Source of the DNA: Lepidurus packardi
Taxonomy: Eukaryota > Arthropoda > Branchiopoda > Notostraca > Triopsidae
Length of the DNA stretch: 64,000 nucleotides
Assembly (NCBI GenBank): GCA_023053545.1
Contig: JAKZAN010000005.1
Span: 3,162,001-3,226,000 of the forward strand
Reading direction: 5' to 3'
Numbering within the stretch: the first letter of the stretch is position 1; each line of letters opens with the position of its first letter. The translations under genes were made by a program, and so were the position numbers. This document shows positions 1 to 10,194 of the stretch, piece after piece. The notes below the pieces were generated by a model that was not told the DNA's origin, did no database searches, and saw only the letters and a list, made by a program, of their open reading frames with translations.

Positions 1-15
1 TGTCACCTTTCCTAG

Positions 16-835
16 GTAATAAGCAGGACCGTTCATGGTCAGATGAATTGATTAATCTATCTATAGGCGATTCTCCTTTTTCTTCTTTACCTGAGCAGAT
101 TCTTCCCCCGAATAAGGGGAATGTTGGAGCTACTGGAACTAAGCTTAGAGATCATATGCTAAAGCCTGATGCCAGACAGGGATGGGGAGGATATGAAGAC
201 CGCAAAGAAAAGTGGGACGAAGACCTGGATCCCATGTAATTCCATTACTTCCTTTAGATATTGTCCTGTAAAATGTTTATTTTAAAGGGTATCGGAAGGT
301 CGTTTTGATGCTTTGCTACCGTCAACGTCTCGACAAGAGCCTACTCAAAACTGGAGAGGTAACTCTTTCGGTCATAATGAATCGGTATCTCAATCCGTGT
401 CCACAAGCGTCCGTGATATTAATGGGGTAAACTGCGGGACAACGGCATTCCTATTTCCAGCAAAAAAAATTATATAACTTATAATTCATAGGCAGTTGAG
501 AAGAAGTCTATAATAAGTTCGTCAGGTGGGACACAAGAGATAGTCACCACCCAACAGTTAGGAGATCGCACTTATATAAGTATAACCCGTAAACGACCTG
601 GGCTGCCAGATGAACGAGAAGAACGTTTTGTGAACTGCGATGCAGGTATAAGGTTTACACGTTAGAAATAAGAAGTCTAAACTAAACAGTTTGATTATTA
701 ACAGGAACGCTGATCGATTTTCAAGACGAGTGGACTCGTCGAACAGGTAAACAGCAAGCCGCCTCATCATGGTCAACTACTCTTCTTTTGCCTAACGAAC
801 TCATCAAAGGTTTAATGAAAGGCATTTTCGGTTAA
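16..835 (+). CDS. HAX1-like protein, 3' part (5' end outside window)
   Basis: Four exons read in one frame: about 16-235, 288-426, 492-645 and 705-835 (TAA). The first begins at a likely acceptor (tttcctag), so the true start lies left of the window. Similarity to HAX1 (HCLS1-associated protein X-1, a mitochondrial anti-apoptotic scaffold) rests on two blocks: a KLRDHMLKPD segment like the LRDSMLK region of HAX1, and a later TYISITRKRPG..DEREER segment like the SVTKITKPDG..EERRT region. The C-terminus is short and basic-hydrophobic (LIKGLMKGIFG). The rest is polar and probably disordered, as in HAX1. No catalytic motif is visible. The assignment comes from remembered family features, not a search; another disordered protein cannot be excluded. 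Confidence 0.55.
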
Positions 836-1090
836 GATAGTTGTATTTGTCCGTGTTACATAGATATCTCAAGTCGTTTCTATTTGTCGCATCATGCCAA
901 GTAATTTAAGCGGAATCTGTGTTGAGCACATAAAGATTTCCAGAAGACTAGGAAGTGCGTAACATAACCTTAAGGGTATTAGAATACTTGCTTAGTTGCT
1001 TTAATTGTGAAGCACAGTTTACATTGTAAATGCAGATATAACCATATTTAGATACAAGTCAGAGATTTTGTTGAAAAAACTGGGCTAGTA

Positions 1091-2018
1091 TTATCTGTTT
1101 AACGCCATGATCGTTGCAGCTAGGCCGAGTCCAAGTCCCGTAAGCAATAGAACTTTCTTGGCTAGATCACTAGCGCTTTGGTTGGTTGGAAACTGTACAC
1201 AAAGCTCATCCTGCAATTAAAAAGTTAAAAAAAATTGACTTACAAATGTGAGGAAAACTTACCCATCCACCGTTTTGACAAACAAAAGGTGCAATGCGAT
1301 CGCTGGCGTAATTCGCTAGGTATAACGTCACATCTTCAGCTAACGTGGGCATATTGCATTCAACACAATACTGCGCTAAACGTCCAGCGAACGCGTACAG
1401 GGTTACGATACGAGCCCAAGTAATCTCGTCGCCTTCCAACATTTGATTAGCAACTCCAACGAAGGTATCATGGGCCGTCGACGGCGTAATTTTTAAACGA
1501 TGAACCATGCCAGAGAACATAATTTCGTGCTGGACTAATATTTCTTTCACGTTAGTAACCATAGTTCGAGTAACAGAATCTAGCGAGTCTTCTGGTAGAC
1601 CGTGCAATACATGTTGTAATGTACTCACTGCAAGATCTCTAGCTTTTTCTTTCACGTAGTCTGGGGATTTCCTGGCACTTGCCGAGGAACCCCACAGATT
1701 AGTCAAGCTTTGCAGAGCACTGGTCATCAATGAGGAGGACTTTGTCGTTCCATTGGAAGCAGCAGTAACAGTAGACTGCACATTTTGCATGCGTTCTATG
1801 CAGTGCAGGCAGTCAGTTTCTTTTCCTGGGGCAGAAGTACTGGCTGCATCTGCATTCGATTGGGGACTATTGAGAAAATTGGAATACACGTGGGACTTGT
1901 TAGTTTCCCCATTGTTGTCCAGTGAATCAGCACCAGCTACTGAACTTAAAGACTCGTGATTTGGGCAACCGTTTGATCTGTTGTTAAAGGAATCTAGTTC
2001 ATCCAAATCCATGCCCAT
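1091..2018 (-). CDS. Bcl-2 family apoptosis regulator, tail-anchored
   Basis: Two exons, 2018-1263 and 1210-1091, joined in phase 0 at GTAAGT..GCAG to give 291 residues. The start is the ATG of MGMDLDELD; an in-frame upstream ATG exists, but it lies just before a possible acceptor (tttatag). Residues about 189-215 form a BH1 region with the core ITWARIVTLYAFAGRLA. Residues about 240-252 run into the second exon and give a BH2-like RIAPFVCQNGGW. The second exon ends in a hydrophobic segment (LLLTGLGLGLAATIMAL) and one Arg, a typical outer-mitochondrial or ER tail anchor. The first 110 residues are Ser/Asn-rich with a Cys-x-x-Cys, unlike compact Bcl-2 or Bcl-xL but similar to the long N-termini of Mcl-1 and fly Debcl/Buffy. 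Pro- or anti-apoptotic role cannot be read from sequence. Confidence 0.88.
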
Positions 2019-2587
2019 GTAGTTCCACTGATTTGTATGAGTACGAGTAGTACAACCTATATCTATAAAAAGCAGAAACAAGTTTTAATAATAATTTAAA
2101 CTGAACGATGGAAGCTATCACATACTTTTGAGCTCAAATGACTTGTCTGTGCTTTAACAAATCATTTTACTTCGGGTTCAAAGAAATGGAATGCAAGACG
2201 TCCTACTGACCGTAACACAATCAAAGAGCCCCGGGGTAAGAACGGGCCGCTGGAATTCCAGCTGAATCGATTACAGTTGAAATAATCGATAACAGTTTGC
2301 TCAGTCTTGCACTTGGGCACTCATGCCTTGCTAGGGTTAAGTTATGAAAGATTTGCGCGGTTAGAAAAGTGTAATTATGCTGTTTTAAGCATAGAATAAT
2401 CACGCTTTTATGCAAAATGGTTCTGGCATGGACTCTTATTAAGCATGGCTGTAAATTGCCTAGAGGCTTGCTTGTATCAACCGGTTCGAGAGTAAGTCGT
2501 GCGAGTACTAGGTTTTCCTGCCATCGTTTCGTAAAGACTTGTGATTAATTTCATATTATATTATGCCATAGCGAAAGAATATAATTT
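2019..2587. other. Divergent intergenic region between Bcl-2 gene and COX10
   Basis: About 570 bp separate the start codons of the leftward Bcl-2 gene and the rightward COX10, so both promoters or 5' UTRs probably lie here. The tttttatag at about 2060 on the minus strand could be the acceptor of a 5' UTR exon of the Bcl-2 gene. I recognise no TATA box or other defined element. Confidence 0.4.
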
Positions 2588-4152
2588 ATGGGTTTACAGG
2601 GTTTTCTGATTCGCCTCCATGCTAACTCGTTCCCCGCTTCGACTACAGTATTGAAGCTTAATTGCACCAAGTCCTATCCAAAGTCTATCAGCAATCCCAG
2701 CATCATCGGCAATCGCTTCGACAGCCAAATTCAGACTAGAATTTGCAGTTCTGGGGCTATCCCTACACAACTGAAGCTGTTAAGATCTACGTCTAAGGCT
2801 ACTACCAGTAGTAGCCTAGCTGAAAAGGAAGACGACGCAAAAGACGTAGAAACTACTTTGGCTCAAGACAACGACATTCTAAAACCATGTATCATTGAGC
2901 CAATAGTAAAAGGACCAGTCTGGTCTATGCAATCTGTGGATTGGCAAAAGCTCCCCAGTTACTATTCTAGTTTATCAAAGTACCGCCTTACAAGTATGTT
3001 ACAGGATCTCTTTCGGTTTTCACAGTTTAAATAACTCTTTCTAGTGCTAGTGGTGTGTTCAGCAGCGAGTGGCTACGCAATGGCGCCTGCTCCTTTTGAC
3101 CCGGTAACCTTAGCTTTATGCCTGACTGGCACTGCCTTAACTTCTGGAGCTGCAAACACCATCAACCAATTCTTGGAGGTTCCTTTTGATTCGCAGATGA
3201 CTCGGACAAGCCAACGAGTTCTTGTTCGAGGACTGGTTACGTAAGTATTCACGTTCGTATTACTTTTCCTCTAAGTTAGCTATTTGTCTTATAGACCCCT
3301 TCATGCGGTGACTTATGGAATTGTCAGTGGAATAACAGGCTTAGGAATGCTGTATTATGGAGTTAACGGGTTATGTGCTTCATTCGGGGCATTCACGTTA
3401 TTGTTGTACACTTCGGTTTACACGCCAATGAAACGTATCAGTATTGCGAACACGTGGGTTGGTTCTTTAGGTTTGTTTTAAAGACCCACATGCTACTTCC
3501 CATTTTATAAGAATTTTTTTTATGAACTGAATAGTTGGCGCTATTCCGCCCATCATGGGTTACGTGGGATGCACCGGCAGTATTGATGCAGGCGCGTTAT
3601 TATTAGCAGGGGTACTGTTCGCCTGGCAGTTCCCGCATTTCAACGCATTGTCATGGAATTTGCGACCGGACTATTCTCGAGCTGGTTATCGCATGATGGC
3701 AGTCACGGACCCAGGTACATTCTTGCTTCTTGTAGCATGCTGCCCAAAATTAAGACAAGCGTAAAAACCGTGTTCCATAAATAGGTTTATGTCGTCGAAC
3801 TACGCTACGTTATAGTGTAGCCATGATAGGTTTGTGTACCTTAGCACCATGCGTTGGTCTCACCACCTGGGCGTTTGCCCTGGATTCGTTACCTGTAAAC
3901 ATCTATCTAACACTTCTTGGTAAGTTTAATCATGAAAAGGACGCGTTATTAGTTTTACTCCTGTTAATGATAGGTTGGAGATTTTATAAGCATTCGGACA
4001 GCAAAAACTCCCGCAAATTATTTCGCGCATCATTGCTACAACTTCCGGTTGTATTGCTACTTATGCTGCTGCATAAGAAAGATTGGAAAGAGGAAGGGGA
4101 TACGGATGTAATTCTAGAATGGGCTTATAAACTGAAGCAACAGCTTCTGTAA
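2588..4152 (+). CDS. COX10: Protoheme IX farnesyltransferase, mitochondrial (haem O synthase)
   Basis: Six exons: 2588-2993, 3045-3240, 3295-3470, 3535-3714, 3785-3919, 3974-4152; 423 residues. COX10 farnesylates haem b to haem o in the inner mitochondrial membrane, the first step to haem a of cytochrome c oxidase. The first ~115 residues are basic and Ser/Thr-rich, fitting a mitochondrial presequence. The UbiA-type signatures are present: [15 protein letters not shown] (first Asp motif), [31 protein letters not shown] and the second Asp motif [10 protein letters not shown]. Repeated hydrophobic segments match a polytopic enzyme. The last intron (3920-3973) is 54 bp and lacks stops, so it could be retained. 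Splicing gives LLGWRFYKH, which matches the family better (human LGFRFY). A short Lys-rich tail follows the last hydrophobic stretch. Confidence 0.96.
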
Positions 4153-5151
4153 ATAGTTATTTGGTCATCTTTTGTTGCCCGCCTTTCTTTTAAGGAAACC
4201 TAGTCAGTGCAGAAAGTGGGCTTGCTTTGGTGTTTCCCCAAGGACGTCAATACCCAGGGAAAATAAACAGCAGCCAGACCCATTAGGTGACATAAAAATT
4301 TGATGTGAGTGTCGGGTTCGCAACTTGCCTGATGAGGTTTCGTCCATAAGGTGCAATTGCTCGACGTAAACGCATTACAAATGCATGGCATAGTAGTGAC
4401 TCGTCCTTGAGAAACCAGCCCTTTTACGCAAAGCATACGACATACAAACTTGTCTCTGCAAAAAAATGCGGGGAAAAACCTCATAATACACAAGGATATT
4501 CCTACAAATGTTCAAACTATTTTCTTTTCGTAGTGAAGGAATGTTAATGGATAACTTTGTTTTTGGTATTAAGTGTGATAACAAATGTAGCCTTATTTCG
4601 AAACAACTTAGGTCCTTCGCACCAACTTTGAATCAGTTGGAAGTTGGTTTGAGACTCAAGTTGGTATTTTTGAAGATTATGCGAATCACTCTCACCTACT
4701 TCTCAAAATTGAAACAATTAATTGTGGCCAGTAATTCAAGGGTGTTTTACGTTGATGCATAAGGCCACCATACATCGACCCGGTTTCGCTAACGATAACG
4801 ATTTCTGGGACCTTTTACAAGAGTGTTCAGATCGATGAGTTCGTACAGACGATGTTGACCGAAACGTCATTCTCACGCCTTTTTGCCGTAATATACATAA
4901 ACCGATAGTTGGGGTCCTTGGCTACCAAGGCGACCAGGTAAACTTTGCAATATGAGGGCGATAAAAGGTCACACGCATGTTATATTGTACAGGTGGCAAA
5001 AGGGAGGAGTGTATTAGTCATCAAAACTCGGACAGTATATTCCACCGCCGCGAAGCAAGAAGAGCTAGAAAGACCGTCACCCAAGCCGTATTACTTCGTA
5101 TAATTATTTGAGGTTCTTCCTGCTGATTAGACCGAGACACTAACATTAACC
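4153..5151. other. Intergenic region, nothing recognised
   Basis: About 1 kb between COX10 and the LAPTM-like gene. The open frames here are short, lack splice-site support and do not look coding. The interval presumably holds the COX10 3' UTR and the promoter of the next gene. Confidence 0.4.
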
Positions 5152-6167
5152 ATGGTAGTTATGCGATCTTGTTGTTGTTGCTGTACCACGAAAACGGGTT
5201 CTACCGTTATCGGCGTGCTGTACTTGGTAAGTAAAAGAAGCTTTGAATTAGTTATAATTATGCGTTAATTGTAATTGTAGTTAGGCACGATTGGCGTAGT
5301 AATCAGTCTTGCATACACTCTTAACAATACGGAAGAAACGCGTGCCCTTTTTAATGCCGTGGCTAGTATTACGATGAATTCAACAACCACCGCTGAAGCC
5401 AATGAAGTTCAGGGATTTGTAGATAAGAGTGTTAAAGGTTAGTCTTTTACACAGTCTATGTTTTGGAACCAAACTAATTCTGAACTTGAAGCTGTGAAAG
5501 ATGCAAAAATTGCCGGCCTGGTAGTAACGTCAATCTACTGTATTCTGTGTATCACCATGATCATTGGAGTGTGCCAGGTAGAACATTCTGTTATAAGCAA
5601 AAGTATGACAGTTCGACATTTATTTTTGCATACTATATAGGAAAATGGGTGTATAATGCTACCGTGGATTATTGTCGACTTTCTTCGTCAACTTGTGTAT
5701 TTTATTGCCTTCGTGTTTATCGCAGTATTTCTGGGCTGGTTAGTGCCTCTGATGGGGAACGTCATTCTCATTATATACTGCATTATAGGACTTCTGATCG
5801 TCTGTAAGTAGTTTATCGTTGTCTAATTTTAGTTTCAGTTTGAGTCACGCGTTACTAGTTGCTTAAGTTCACTTTCTTGACACAATGGAAGTCACGAACG
5901 GCTGTTCGCTTCGTTTACGCACACCGAAGGCTTTTTAGTTTCGGTCACCGCAAAGCATGCGATAGAGATGAACGCACAACTTCAGTTTTCCTTGTGGTCA
6001 GCTGGTAGAAAAATAATATCCTGGAAATATTTGCAGTTTTCAAATTTTACTTATGGCTGTGCGTTGTGGGAGCGTACCAAGCAACAAAGGAGAAAGATCG
6101 TATTTCTCCCGTCCACATGACGGACAGTTATCCGATGACGTACGATCAAATGGCTTATCCGAATTAG
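5152..6167 (+). CDS. Small four-pass membrane protein, LAPTM/DUF4728-like
   Basis: Five exons (5152-5226, 5281-5437, 5492-5577, 5641-5803, 6037-6167) give 203 residues. The protein opens with a five-cysteine cluster (RSCCCCCTT), followed by TM1 (STVIGVLYLLGTIGVVISLAY), TM2 (IAGLVVTSIYCILCITMIIGV), a long bipartite hydrophobic block from exon 4 (VDFLRQLVYFIAFVFIA, then GNVILIIYCIIGLLIV) and a short aromatic exit ending in a Tyr/Pro-rich tail (TDSYPMTYDQMAYPN). This four-helix plan with an N-terminal Cys cluster matches arthropod DUF4728 proteins related to lysosomal LAPTM4/5. The tail's PxxY-like motifs recall PY sorting or Nedd4-binding motifs of LAPTMs, but that is inference. The last acceptor (ttgcag) was chosen because it keeps frame and yields a sensible C-terminus. 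Confidence 0.72.
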
Positions 6168-6794
6168 TTAACACACAGTAGAGTGCTAACTTACGAAATA
6201 AATTTAAGTACAAGCGAGCGACTTAATTCTAACAAAGGGGTATTTTTTTTATAATTGTGGTATGTATGCTTCACAATAGTGGAATGGAACGGACCTTCTC
6301 GCATCTCGATGTCAAGTGCCTTTTTACTTCGGATATTTTATTTTCCTTTATCATTCCGACTATAGTTAGAAAAACAAGCTACAAATGTAATCGATTTTGG
6401 ACCGGTGTTGTTGTGAGAAAGTGTGAATCGAAAATGTCGATGTAGTGTCATAAATCTATACCGTTTCGGGTATTCTAAAATGCGCAGCTATACCTGTTTG
6501 CATAACTACTGTACACCCTTCGTACTTCTTATCATTTTCTCCAAACGTCAATCCCAAATTTAATAGTCAATCATTAGGTTAGGTAATACAGGTGTTTCCT
6601 TTAGTGGTTATAGTTAGGAATTTCCTTTGTTTCTTCTATAGATTTTTCCAATGAAGCAGAAATATTCGTTACATATTTCATACATACGAAACATACAACG
6701 AGTGCAATTTTAAGAGCTACATGAAGGCTGTTCTGCTTCCAGTACTGCACTGTGTTTCAAATATGAACCCAAGAAGCGCACCGCATCAAAACAC

Positions 6795-7374
6795 GTACAG
6801 TACCGAACTTATTGATCGTCTTATGTAGTTTCGGAATTGACCAATCACAGTGATAATCCCTGTTTAGACCATACCTTCCTTTGCCTGACCTACTTTCTTA
6901 ATTAACTGGGGAGTTTAGAAGGGACAATGTCTTGAGAACCCTGTGTTAGCTAGCTCTTGGTACATTAGGGTTCGTTCTCGATTAACCACTTTATTACCAC
7001 ATACACATGGTTTGATACAGACTTTGTTGACACGATGACAAGTAAATATAACGTGAACTGAATGTGATGAACAAAAAACTAAACAATTCTTCCAGCTGAG
7101 CTGTCTGACATCACCTTTGCGAAGGAACTGGTTTTTTCTCCAGTTTAGCAGAAAAAAGGGGAGGTGGTTTCGCGATCCCCCTATACCTATGGGCTTAGGT
7201 ATAAGGGGGCTACGGTTAGTTTCTGTGCGGTTGTGTAGGAACGCCAGGCTTACGGACTTGCCCGTAACACCCAATCTGAGCGTAAAAGTAGGCAAGAAAG
7301 GAATGGTCTAAACAGGGATTGTGTTTAGTCAATTCCGAAACTCCATAAGACGATCAATAAGTTCCGTACTGTAC
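6795..7374. repeat. Long inverted repeat, foldback/MITE-like
   Basis: The left arm at about 6795-6900 is the reverse complement of the right arm at about 7280-7374. The match includes a nearly unbroken block covering cgaacttattgatcgtctta, ttcggaattga and ccctgtttagacc, with small indels and a looser inner part (ttcctttgcctgacctactt against aagtaggcaagaaaggaa). Arms of about 100 bp flank a loop of about 380 bp. Similarity may extend weakly outwards. No transposase frame is visible in the loop, so it would be a non-autonomous element. I could not define target-site duplications. Confidence 0.75.
7177..7209. repeat. GC/AT hairpin inside the inverted-repeat loop
   Basis: ccccctataccta, a 5-base loop (tgggc), then ttaggtataaggggg. 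The arms pair over about 13 bases with one bulge. It lies inside the loop of the larger inverted repeat, giving nested palindromes. Confidence 0.6.
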
Positions 7375-7728
7375 TACATTCTGCAAGCGCACGGCACACT
7401 ATTAATAGGGAATCGCTCTTAGGTTTTGCATGATCCTGGCAACAACGTGCCAGAGCTTCTCCTTTTAAGAGATTTTGGGGGTTTACAGTTTGAGACATTC
7501 GTTCATTATATGCGATATAGCGTAGCAACCGCAACGACCTTTGGAAAATAAGATAACGCGCAAGACGATAAGGCATTGATCATACTGCAGTCCGCTTATA
7601 ACATTATGTTAGTTCAACCTAATTCTAAGAAGCTATCTTTATAAACAAAGGTAAATCGTCCTCAAATATGATTATTGTAGAAATCCCTATCTTCAGCCCA
7701 TAATTTTGTTGATCTCTGGTGATTTAGA

Positions 7729-9294
7729 ATGCGTGTCAATGCAACAGTGCAATCATGGGTTATATGGATCTTAACTGTGATTGCTACAATAACCGGTTTA
7801 TACCACCTGATACCACACGGCATATTATTAGCTATTGGGGTACTTTATTTTGGATTTCAACTAGGCGATGTCGTGTATAAAACACTCCGGTTAGCAATTC
7901 CAAAACGTCTGACTAACAATCGAAAAAACAAAGCCGTTATAATTACGGGTACGATACAAAAACGTTGAACAGAGAACAGTTTTTTCAGCCGAGGTTTCAC
8001 ATTTGTTAAATTAATTTAGGATGCGATTCCGGTTTTGGACATACCTTAGCTCAGAGGTTGGACTTTCTAGGTTTGAAAGTTTATGCATGTTGCCTGGATT
8101 CGAATGGAGTTGGAGCCAAAGAACTCCAGGCATCTTGTTCTGACAAGATGCAAGTGGTTCAAATGAACGTTACTGACGACGAAGCGATCGAGAGGACGGT
8201 AAAATACGTCTCTGAAACCTTAGGCGATTACAGTAAGTTAGCAATATAGTCAAACTGATGTCCATAGGTTATAATAATGCCCGTTTAGAATTGTGGGCTT
8301 TGGTAAACAACGCGGGCATCGGATCCGTAGTTGAGTTCGAATGGGCACCACTGGCCACGTTTCAACGTACTTTAGATGTTAACACCTTAGGACCCGTTCG
8401 TGTCACCAAAGCCTTTCTGCCGTTACTCAGGGAAGCAGGCGAAGCTCGTGTTGCCATTACGGCAAGTATTTCAGGTAAGAACAATTCAGCAAATAAAGAT
8501 ACGTGTTATAATTAGACCAGGTTCGAATTTTACTACTTTACCCGATTTTCTCGTAGGTCGAATAACGTTTCCGGGATGTACAGCTTATGCGATGTCGAAA
8601 CACGCTGTAACAGCCCTTGCAGACGGCCTTCGACGTGAAATGAAAAAGTGGAATATAAGCGTTCATACCATCGAACCTACTTTGTACAAGTAATGAGCTC
8701 AGCATAAATGGATCTTGAAATTGTTACTGCTTCTTTTGTTTTGACATACTTCCCTCCGGACATGTGGTGTATCAACAATATAGCACTTCCATTTCTTCAG
8801 AAAAAGTTATGGGCGATCAACTGCTAAAATGCTGGGGCCAGTGCCCTGAAGCTATTCGAGAAGCGTACGGAGAGAGTTACTTCGAAGAGTTTAGCCGAAA
8901 GGTTATGTCACAACTTTCTACAAGTCGATCCAATATCTACGAAGTTATAGATTGCATGGTTGACGCCGTTCTTGGAGAAGCGCCCTTAGTAAAGCTTAAA
9001 AAACATTTTTTCGGTTATGACTCACGTGTATAATTTTCTCTTAGCCACGTTATGTTCCGAATTCAAAAGTGGTCCAATCCCGTACACGGTTTCTGCTGTC
9101 CCTGCCGACTGATCTACTCGACTACTTACTCAGCAAACATACTCCTCGATTGCCACCTGCGGCTCGTAAGTAGCAAGAAATTAAATTTCGCCTCGTTTCT
9201 TTATTTATACTTTAAAATTTGTTGTTTGTTATTTATTACAGGGCGTTGTGGGTCCCCAATACTTTCGAAATGCGAAGAGCAAAAGACGAAATAA
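7729..9294 (+). CDS. Membrane-anchored short-chain dehydrogenase/reductase, copy A (SDR9C-like)
   Basis: Seven exons (7729-7948, 8020-8232, 8289-8474, 8557-8689, 8784-8988, 9045-9165, 9242-9294), 376 residues. Two hydrophobic segments within residues 1-50 anchor it, probably in ER or mitochondrial membrane. The Rossmann fold carries TGCDSGFG (residues 73-80, cofactor binding), NNAG (151-154) and the catalytic set Ser204, Tyr217, Lys221 (AYAMSK) with the usual 13-residue Ser-Tyr spacing. The CDSGFG variant, LLREA and VHTIEP motifs place it near vertebrate HSD17B2/HSD17B6, retinol dehydrogenases and BDH1, so the substrate is probably a steroid, retinoid or other hydrophobic alcohol. The last exon encodes a short basic, non-conserved tail that differs from copy B. 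Substrate cannot be decided from sequence. Confidence 0.9.
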
Positions 9295-10194
9295 CGCTTC
9301 TCGAAAAAAAAAGGTTAAAGCTGTGGTAAAGTTCATGTAAATGCTTCTTTGATATGAAGTCATATACAGTAGTGCGGTGTGAAGTCGATTAAAGGGTGTA
9401 CGGTAGTCTTTTTAGAAATTACACAATTTCTTACTCCACAAATGTGTTCCGTTTATTGATTTAAGTACAAAAGATCCCCCCCCCCCTCATTTATGTGTCA
9501 AGTAGTGTGCATGAGATTAAATTATGCACTTTATTATGGATCCTGATCTAGGACAAGTATTGAGACTCGCTTAGTATTGAGTATTGAAATTTACCGTTTG
9601 TTACTCCACGAATGTGCTCCGTTATAGCTATTAAATACAAAGGGTTTCCCCTCCCTTTTATGTGGCTAAGTGTACATATGGGATTAAATGTTGCTGTCTT
9701 TACAGGAACCCTGACCTATAACAAATATTGAGGCTCACTACGTTGGTCGAACGTCCGTATTTAGAGAAGATAACCTATCGTCAAACTACGGCAGACATTT
9801 AAGATACCTTTTCTTGTTTCTGGACGTTTTAAGTGCAACTGTTCACGCATATTCTCTGTTAATCAGTGTAACGGGCACTTGAAGTGAACTTCGGACGGTT
9901 TGCCCTACCAGATAGCGCACTGGGGGATGAGATAAACCTTTCTGATCTCAGGGCGACGAGTGAAAGGTGGTGGGCGTGATAGACACGAAGTGATAGAAAT
10001 ACGACACACATAGTCCAGTTTTGCACACTTTTAATATTACGTCGTCATTTTTATTTCCGTTTTACGAACTTAACTTGAACTTGACTTAAGTGTGAAAAAC
10101 ATTACCGGTAGGTAAAAGTTCGTGGGGTTTTTCACTCTTTTGTTGGCTTTCTTTTACAAAGATCCTTTACTTCCAGGATTAGGGTGATTTTACA
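9295..10194. other. Spacer between the two dehydrogenase copies
   Basis: 900 bp without a gene. It contains an imperfect direct duplication (9416-9741) and C-tracts. It presumably includes the 3' end of copy A and the promoter of copy B. Confidence 0.45.
9416..9741. repeat. Imperfect tandem duplication, two units of about 155-170 bp
   Basis: Unit 1 (about 9416-9580) and unit 2 (about 9587-9741) share, in order: gaaatt..ttactccac(a/g)aatgtg(t/c)tccgtt, an a(g/a)tacaaa(a/g) block followed by a C-rich run, ttatgtg, gattaaat, and (g/c)atcctgatctag or aaccctgacctat followed by aca(a)(g/a)tattgag(a/g)ctc. Substitutions and short indels throughout indicate an old duplication. Confidence 0.7.

Larger units (their letters stand above)
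6168..7728. other. Gene-free interval dominated by an inverted repeat
   Basis: No convincing gene between the LAPTM-like gene and the first dehydrogenase. The open frames at 6915-7311 on both strands sit inside the loop of the inverted repeat and look accidental. Confidence 0.5.

Noticed and set aside
6915-7311. Open frames on both strands inside the inverted-repeat loop, considered as a transposase remnant
   Set aside because: No DDE/DDD catalytic motif or recognisable transposase sequence. The frames overlap on opposite strands.
8515-8530. ggttcgaatt, considered as a tRNA B-box
   Set aside because: No A-box at the right distance and no cloverleaf. It lies in a dehydrogenase intron.
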